Translations under genes and position numbers: made by a program
From: Treponema sp.
GTDB lineage: Bacteria > Spirochaetota > Spirochaetia > Treponematales > Treponemataceae
Length of the DNA stretch: 64,000 nucleotides
Assembly: GCA_017619795.1 (NCBI GenBank)
Contig: JAFZRP010000104.1
Coordinates: 1 to 64,000 of the forward strand
Reading direction: 5' to 3'
Notes under the pieces: model-generated
What the model saw: only the letters and a program-made list of their open reading frames with translations
Database searches by the model: none
Told to the model about the DNA's origin: nothing
Shown here: in pieces, positions 59,961 to 64,000 of the stretch
How positions within the stretch are numbered: the stretch's first letter is position 1
Layout: each line of letters begins with the position of its first letter

Positions 59961-59996
59961 AAAAAAAAATACCCTTCAAGCTGAAGGCTTAAAGGG
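59961..59996 (-). terminator. Rho-independent terminator of rpsU (- strand)
   Basis: On the - strand CCCTTTAAGC (59996-59987) pairs with GCTTGAAGGG (59981-59972) around a five-base loop, followed by a T-run (the A residues 59961-59969 on the + strand). Confidence 0.88.
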
Positions 59997-60028
59997 CATT
60001 TCTAAATAATCTAATCTTTTAATTTAGA

Positions 60029-60235
60029 TTAGTATTCTTTTTTCTCTGACTTACGTCTTTTGTTCAAAAGCTTTCTTTCCAGAGTTGTTTTCTTCTGATG
60101 AAGTGTAGCAGAAGGCTTAACAAAATACTCACGCTTCTTGTACTCGCGGATAATGCCTTCTTTTTCAACCATTCTCTTAAAGCGTTTAATTGCTTTTTCC
60201 AGGTTCTCTGAGTCATCAACATTGATTGTTGCCAT
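60029..60235 (-). CDS. rpsU: 30S ribosomal protein S21
   Basis: 68 residues. The bS21 pattern is complete: [20 protein letters not shown], then [17 protein letters not shown] and a basic tail [16 protein letters not shown]21 sits on the 30S platform near the anti-Shine-Dalgarno and supports initiation. The ribosome binding site AAAGAGGAGGTG is among the strongest in the window. Single-gene unit with promoter and terminator, convergent with the EAL gene. Confidence 0.97.
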   Translation of the reverse strand: MATINVDDSENLEKAIKRFKRMVEKEGIIREYKKREYFVKPSATLHQKKTTLERKLLNKRRKSEKKEY

Positions 60236-60282
60236 TAGTTATGTCACCTCCTCTTTTTCGGTGATTCCGTAAAAACAGTACT

Positions 60283-60311
60283 AGTATAGTAAAAAATTAA
60301 AAAGAATTCAA
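60283..60311 (-). promoter_or_regulatory. rpsU promoter
   Basis: On the - strand TTGAAT (60311-60306), a 17-base spacer, and TATACT (60288-60283). The start would fall near 60276, with a 40-base leader. Confidence 0.75.
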
Positions 60312-60322
60312 TAGTTCTAATG

Positions 60323-60397
60323 TGCAGTTTTGTCTTTACAAAACTGCAGGCAAAGGCAGTATTAGTGAACAGAAAAAATTAAGCAGAAGCCTTTGCC
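60323..60397 (-). repeat. Two consecutive hairpins after the - strand membrane-protein gene
   Basis: TGCAGTTTTGT (60323-60333) pairs perfectly with ACAAAACTGCA (60338-60348) around CTTT. Next to it GGCAAAGGC (60349-60357) pairs with GCCTTTGCC (60389-60397) around a 31-base loop. They begin right after the stop codon at 60399 but are not followed by a T-run, so termination is likely yet not of textbook form. Confidence 0.7.
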
Positions 60398-60398
60398 C

Positions 60399-60998
60399 CT
60401 AGTCTCGATTTTCTATCCAATTACGATGGCGGCTGTAATTGCTGTCCATTACAATTCCAATTCCACCACAAACTACAAAGCCGAAAATTATGCCTGTTTT
60501 TATGTTTGCAGTTACTATTCCAAGAATTATGCCCGTTATCATTCCTAATAACAGATATAAAAGCGTATTCATTGGCTTTGAAGCATGCAGGGTAACAACA
60601 CCTTCGTTGTTTTCTTTTTTATACGCAAGAAAATCAAATATTTCCTGATAAGCCTTTGTAGCAGGGAAGGTAGTTTCAACAGAATATACATCTCTTTGAG
60701 CAAAAGCCCATCGGCAGATATAGGAGAAAATAAGCTTAAGCTCTCCAATCTCTGTCATACGGTCAAAATCATAAGTGAGTTTAATACAGCCTAGCTTCTG
60801 TTTTCCGTTAAAGTTAAACGTACCGATTATATTGTTTTCCTGTTCAATATCATTATCACTAGCTTTGCCATTGGCTTCGCGAGAATAAATGTTCCAGGTG
60901 GAAGTAAAAAGAATATCTGTAGTATCAGTAACTTCTACAGATTTTACAAGATAATGCTTTGTTTTGTAGCTGTAATAATTCTTTTTTGTTTTGCTCAT
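60399..60998 (-). CDS. Small membrane protein with GNAT-like N-terminal half
   Basis: 199 residues. Residues about 55-130 (KLGCIKLTYDFDRMTEIGEL, then YICRWAFAQRDVYSVETTF and EIFDFLAYKK) follow the helix-strand order of the second half of a GNAT acetyltransferase, but the acetyl-CoA loop motif is not recognisable. Two membrane helices follow (about 145-163 and 165-183). No ribosome binding site; a TATATT on the - strand ends six bases before the ATG, as at argH. Function unknown. Confidence 0.55.
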   Translation of the reverse strand: MSKTKKNYYSYKTKHYLVKSVEVTDTTDILFTSTWNIYSREANGKASDNDIEQENNIIGTFNFNGKQKLGCIKLTYDFDRMTEIGELKLIFSYICRWAFAQRDVYSVETTFPATKAYQEIFDFLAYKKENNEGVVTLHASKPMNTLLYLLLGMITGIILGIVTANIKTGIIFGFVVCGGIGIVMDSNYSRHRNWIENRD

Positions 60999-61033
60999 TT
61001 TTCAAATATATTTCATAATCAAAAAAAATGCTA

Positions 61034-61039
61034 TACAAT
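61034..61039 (+). promoter_or_regulatory. -10 element for the beta-lactamase-fold gene
   Basis: TACAAT at 61034-61039 within CTATACAATA, 26 bases before the start codon. No good -35 is seen. It lies between two divergent genes. Confidence 0.4.
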
Positions 61040-61065
61040 AAGACGTAGAATAAACAGGAGTGAAT

Positions 61066-62277
61066 ATGAACATCAGTCATTTGAGTAATATACAGAATAT
61101 GTTTGATGAAGTTGTAGCGCAGAATAAGGTTGCAGGCTTGAACTGTGTTATTTATAAAGATAATAAAGAGCTTGGTTACTGGCAGTCTGGTTATGCAGAT
61201 GTTGAAAAGAAAAAGCCGTTTAATAGAAATACTATTGCACGTCTTTATTCAATGAGTAAGCCTGTTACAAACGTTGCCGCCTGGATTCTTATAGAGCAGG
61301 GAAAACTTGAGCTTTGTGACGAAATAGACAAGTTTATTCCCGAATACAGAGAGCTTACAGTTTGCAGCGATAGCGGTAAGAATGGAAAGCCACATAAGGC
61401 CTTCAGAAGAATTACTGTTCAGGATCTTCTTAATATGACTAGCGGATACACTTATGGTGCGTGGTGCGATGAGTCTCCTTGTGGTGAGCATCTTACCTCG
61501 GAGCTTATTGGAGAGCTTAATAAGGATGTAACCTCTGATTTTAAGATTACTACAATGGAAGTTGCACGCAGACTTGCAAAGATTCCTGTTTCGTTTGAGC
61601 CTGGAACAGATTATAATTACGGCCTTTCTGCAGATATTCTTGGTGCAGTTATTGAAGTTGTTTCCGGTATGAAGCTGAGCGATTTTATAAAAAAGAATAT
61701 TTTTGAACCGCTTGGCATGAACGATACTGCTTTTTATGTACCAGAAGAAAAGCAGGAAAGACTTGCAAATGTTTATAAAGCAGAAGAAGTTGAACAGAAT
61801 AAATATAAGTTCAGCTTATTCGAAAGTCCTAACCTTGGAATCCAGCCGTTTATGAATCATGAGCCTGCTTTTGAAAGTGGTGGAGCAGGTCTTTGTTCTA
61901 CCCTTGATGATTATTTAAAATTTGCCCAGATGCTTTTGAACGGCGGTGAGTTTAACGGTAGACGGATTCTTCAGAAAAAAACAGTTGAATATTTTGCAAA
62001 TGCAAGACTCCGTGAAGATTTACAGCAGAGGTTTGATCAGAAGATGGGACATTTGTGTGGTTATACCTACTGCAATTTAATGCGCGTTGCTTATGAAAAG
62101 GGCCGCTGTAACGTCATCACAGAAAACGGTGAGTTTGGCTGGGATGGCTGGCTTGGACCATATGTTTCTGTAGATTTGCAGAACAACCTGATTATCGTAA
62201 TGCTTATGCAGAAAACCGATTCCGGTACCTGGGAAGCAACAAGAAAATTAAAGAATATCGTTTATAGCGCAATCTAG
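61066..62277 (+). CDS. Serine beta-lactamase-fold hydrolase (class C/EstB-like)
   Basis: About 403 residues from the ATG at 61066, with ACAGGAG ending just before; a GTG at 61060 falls in that site. The catalytic Ser-x-x-Lys is S62-M-S-K65 in RLYSMSKPVTNVAAW, and the second motif is Y183-N-Y in GTDYNYGLSADILG. PFGMNDTAFYV-type and GGAGLCSTLDDYLKFAQML segments are typical of esterase/beta-lactamase-like enzymes. No signal peptide, so it is likely a cytoplasmic esterase or peptidase rather than a drug-resistance enzyme. The gene for a transglutaminase-like lipoprotein follows after ten bases. Confidence 0.88.
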   Translation: MNISHLSNIQNMFDEVVAQNKVAGLNCVIYKDNKELGYWQSGYADVEKKKPFNRNTIARLYSMSKPVTNVAAWILIEQGKLELCDEIDKFIPEYRELTVCSDSGKNGKPHKAFRRITVQDLLNMTSGYTYGAWCDESPCGEHLTSELIGELNKDVTSDFKITTMEVARRLAKIPVSFEPGTDYNYGLSADILGAVIEVVSGMKLSDFIKKNIFEPLGMNDTAFYVPEEKQERLANVYKAEEVEQNKYKFSLFESPNLGIQPFMNHEPAFESGGAGLCSTLDDYLKFAQMLLNGGEFNGRRILQKKTVEYFANARLREDLQQRFDQKMGHLCGYTYCNLMRVAYEKGRCNVITENGEFGWDGWLGPYVSVDLQNNLIIVMLMQKTDSGTWEATRKLKNIVYSAI

Positions 62278-62287
62278 GAGTAATAAA

Positions 62288-63193
62288 ATGCGAAGACTTT
62301 TTCCAATCCTCTTATCCACAATATTATTGCTTTCACTTGTTTCCTGTGGAAAAAGTATGCAGGATGATGATTATGTAGATTATGTTGTAAGCAATTATAA
62401 AGTTAATTCAGATAAGATTAAGAATGCAGCTCCTTACACAACCGGCGCAGCAGATTTTGAAATAACCGAAAACATAGATCAAGAACGCGCTACAGAAATC
62501 CGCAAGTATTTTAAGGAAAACACAGATCTAGATTTAGATGCACTTGCTGCTTCAGAAAAAACAACCTGGGAAAAATCTATGGAGCTTGCACTTTTTGTTG
62601 CAAACAATATCCCTCACGATAATCAAAAAACTCCGCTTGATAAAAGAAACGCAATCACCTTGTGGGAATACTCAAGAAAGGTTCCAACCGGTTTTAACTG
62701 CCGCTGGCACAGTATTCTTTTAAGCGAGCTTCTTCTTTCTATTGGAATTAAAAACCGCTTTATCACCTGTATCCCGGAAGACAGCACAGATACTGATTGC
62801 CATGTTGTTAATATTGTATGGCTGCCAGAAAGTGAAAAATGGGCAATGATTGATTCAGATATGACTGAGTATGTTACCGATAGTGAAGGAACACCTCTTT
62901 CTCTGGAAGAAATGCGTAATGCTATACTGGAAGATAAAAAGTTTACTGTAAACGTGTTCAAAGGTTTTGAAAACTCGTGGGTAAATACAGACTGGGGTTT
63001 AGAGTATATGCAGGCTTACTGGGTAAAGAATCTTTATTGGTTTGCAGCCTATACACTTTATTCTTTTAATCTTGAATATGATGATGAACTTCGAAGCAAC
63101 TATATCTGCCTTGCGCCACCTGGATACGATTGTTCACAAACTTATGAGGATGTTAAGGTAACAACAAATGAAAAGGCTTTCTGGGACGAGTAA
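62288..63193 (+). CDS. Transglutaminase-like lipoprotein
   Basis: 301 residues. The lipoprotein signal ends LLSLVSC with Cys19 or so as the lipidated residue. The transglutaminase-like core has Cys138 in TGFNCRWHS, His172 in TDCHVVNIVW and Asp189 in AMIDSDM, so the catalytic triad is complete. It is therefore expected to be a periplasm-facing peptidase or transferase. It shares this fold, but little sequence, with the protein at 25956. RBS TAGGAG precedes the ATG. Likely co-transcribed with the upstream hydrolase. Confidence 0.85.
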   Translation: MRRLFPILLSTILLLSLVSCGKSMQDDDYVDYVVSNYKVNSDKIKNAAPYTTGAADFEITENIDQERATEIRKYFKENTDLDLDALAASEKTTWEKSMELALFVANNIPHDNQKTPLDKRNAITLWEYSRKVPTGFNCRWHSILLSELLLSIGIKNRFITCIPEDSTDTDCHVVNIVWLPESEKWAMIDSDMTEYVTDSEGTPLSLEEMRNAILEDKKFTVNVFKGFENSWVNTDWGLEYMQAYWVKNLYWFAAYTLYSFNLEYDDELRSNYICLAPPGYDCSQTYEDVKVTTNEKAFWDE

Positions 63194-63223
63194 ACTAAGT
63201 AAACACCCAGTATAACCTTATCA

Positions 63224-63252
63224 TTGACATAAACCCCTTATCCCGTTAAAAT
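63224..63252 (+). promoter_or_regulatory. rpoZ-miaA promoter
   Basis: A consensus TTGACA (63224-63229), 17 bases, and TAAAAT (63247-63252). Predicted start near 63259, with AGAGGTG as the ribosome binding site a few bases later. Confidence 0.8.
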
Positions 63253-63274
63253 ATAAATTCAATTAAAGAGGTGT

Positions 63275-63475
63275 ATGATGATTTTTCCTTTGGAACAATT
63301 AGTTGAGTTCGACGGCAATATTTACGAAATTACTGTAGCGGCAAGCAGGCGTGCATACCAGATGGCAAAAGTACAGGATCCTGAAATTGAAGCTAACTCT
63401 GATAAAGTTGTTTGTGTTGCAGCAAGACAGCTTTTCAATAAAAAGGTTAATTATCGTATAGAAGAAAAGCAGTAG
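63275..63475 (+). CDS. rpoZ: RNA polymerase omega subunit
   Basis: 66 residues (65 if the second ATG at 63278 is used, which has better spacing from AGAGGTG). The core FDGNIYEITVAASRRAYQM, then NSDKVVCVAARQLFNKKV matches omega: in E. coli the corresponding parts are NRFDLVLVAARRARQM and NDKTTVIALREI. Omega stabilises the beta-prime subunit. The protein is short, as in other treponemes, lacking the C-terminal tail. miaA follows two bases after its stop. Confidence 0.85.
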   Translation: MMIFPLEQLVEFDGNIYEITVAASRRAYQMAKVQDPEIEANSDKVVCVAARQLFNKKVNYRIEEKQ

Positions 63476-63477
63476 AA

Positions 63478-64000
63478 TTGAATAATACCAGAATACCTGT
63501 AATCGTTATTTTTGCGCCTACAGCTTCGGGAAAGACTGCCTTGACTAGAGAATTATTCTGTAAGTCGGGCAGTCATTTTATTTTAAATGCGGAGATTGTA
63601 AGCGCAGACTCTCAGGCTGTTTACAAAGGAATGGATATTGGAACTGCAAAGCCTGATGCCGACTTGTGTAAAGAGCTTCCTCATCATATTATAAATCTTG
63701 TAGAACCGGATGTTCAGTTTACCGTTGCAGATTTTGTTACTGCTGCAGATAAAGCCTGTCAGGAAATTTATGAACGCGGAAACGTTCCTGTTGTGTGCGG
63801 TGGAACAGGATTTTATATCCGCTGTTTTTTGTTCGGGCTACCGGTTACGCCTGAATCGAATCCACAGATTAGAGAACAGATAAAAAATCGTATTGAAAAA
63901 GAAGGAAACGAAGCACTGTATGCTGAGCTGCAGGTTGTGGATCCGCAGAGTGCTGCTGTAATAAGCCCGAATGATGCGTACAGAATCTGCCGTGCACTTG
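63478..64000 (+). CDS. miaA: tRNA dimethylallyltransferase MiaA (N-terminal part, runs off the window)
   Basis: 174 codons are present and continue past the window edge. The start is a TTG at 63478, two bases after the rpoZ stop; no in-frame ATG lies before the P-loop, so an ATG start would delete it. P-loop APTASGKTAL, the substrate-recognition ADSQAVYKGMDIGTAKP and CGGTGFYIR are diagnostic. MiaA adds an isopentenyl group to A37 of tRNAs that read UNN codons. Confidence 0.93.
   Translation, partial: MNNTRIPVIVIFAPTASGKTALTRELFCKSGSHFILNAEIVSADSQAVYKGMDIGTAKPDADLCKELPHHIINLVEPDVQFTVADFVTAADKACQEIYERGNVPVVCGGTGFYIRCFLFGLPVTPESNPQIREQIKNRIEKEGNEALYAELQVVDPQSAAVISPNDAYRICRAL

Noticed and set aside
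61066-62277. Antibiotic-resistance beta-lactamase
   Set aside because: No signal peptide, the second motif is YNY followed by Gly, and the overall sequence is of the esterase/peptidase type, so resistance is unlikely.
1-64000. Mobile elements, prophage, tRNA or rRNA genes
   Set aside because: No transposase, integrase or phage structural motif, and no cloverleaf or rRNA-like segment was seen; the gaps between genes are short and accounted for.

Overview
The window looks like a chromosomal segment of an AT-rich spirochaete, most likely a gut or rumen Treponema. Evidence: a ribosomal block rpsP-khpA-rimM-trmD-rplS followed by FliK-like and FlhB-like genes, an EarP plus Arg32-type EF-P pair, Treponema-style omega subunit (rpoZ) next to miaA, relaxed lipoboxes, and expanded families of secreted solute-binding proteins. 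Nearly everything is on the + strand; only rpsU and one small membrane protein are on the - strand. I see no tRNA, rRNA, CRISPR array, insertion sequence or prophage. No gap between genes exceeds about 270 bases.

Layout. (1) 38-1666: PadR regulator, HAAS/DUF4097 protein and PspC protein, an envelope-stress type operon. (2) 1822-13576: an eight-gene glycan-uptake island. It holds a membrane-tethered solute-binding protein fused to two beta-sandwich modules, two separate pairs of ABC permeases, an NHL-repeat/TPR protein, a Yip1-like membrane protein and a large tethered DUF5696-type protein. No ATPase is encoded. (3) 13847-20108: four tandem paralogous solute-binding proteins, each with its own TGnTATAAT promoter. 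(4) 20149-23869: argH with an apparently leaderless promoter, then a three-gene polar amino acid ABC transporter. (5) 24022-50876: a surface locus. Two paralogous barrel/transglutaminase-like proteins, one with its catalytic residues lost, precede a single 19.2-kb ORF for a 6,396-residue lipoprotein built of Ig-like repeats, then a small FecR-like secreted protein and a CHASE2 class III nucleotide cyclase. (6) 51004-57614: translation and flagellar-export accessory genes ending in earP-efp. (7) 57717-64000: a PAS/GGDEF/EAL protein, rpsU, a small membrane protein, a serine beta-lactamase-fold hydrolase, a transglutaminase-like lipoprotein, rpoZ and the start of miaA.

How the genes may work together (inference). 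Regions 2 and 3 probably form one carbohydrate capture and import system: soluble and tethered binding proteins deliver ligand to two permease heterodimers that would borrow a shared ATPase encoded elsewhere. Region 5 looks like a surface assembly and sensing locus, in which the transglutaminase-like proteins would act on or anchor the giant repeat protein. The two least-described systems are the DUF5696/Yip1/NHL transport island and the transglutaminase-pair plus giant-lipoprotein locus. Start codons were moved from the longest possible ORF wherever a ribosome binding site fixed a later start (4871, 6741, 12560, 23117, 24022, 48144, 51526, 55351, 61066).
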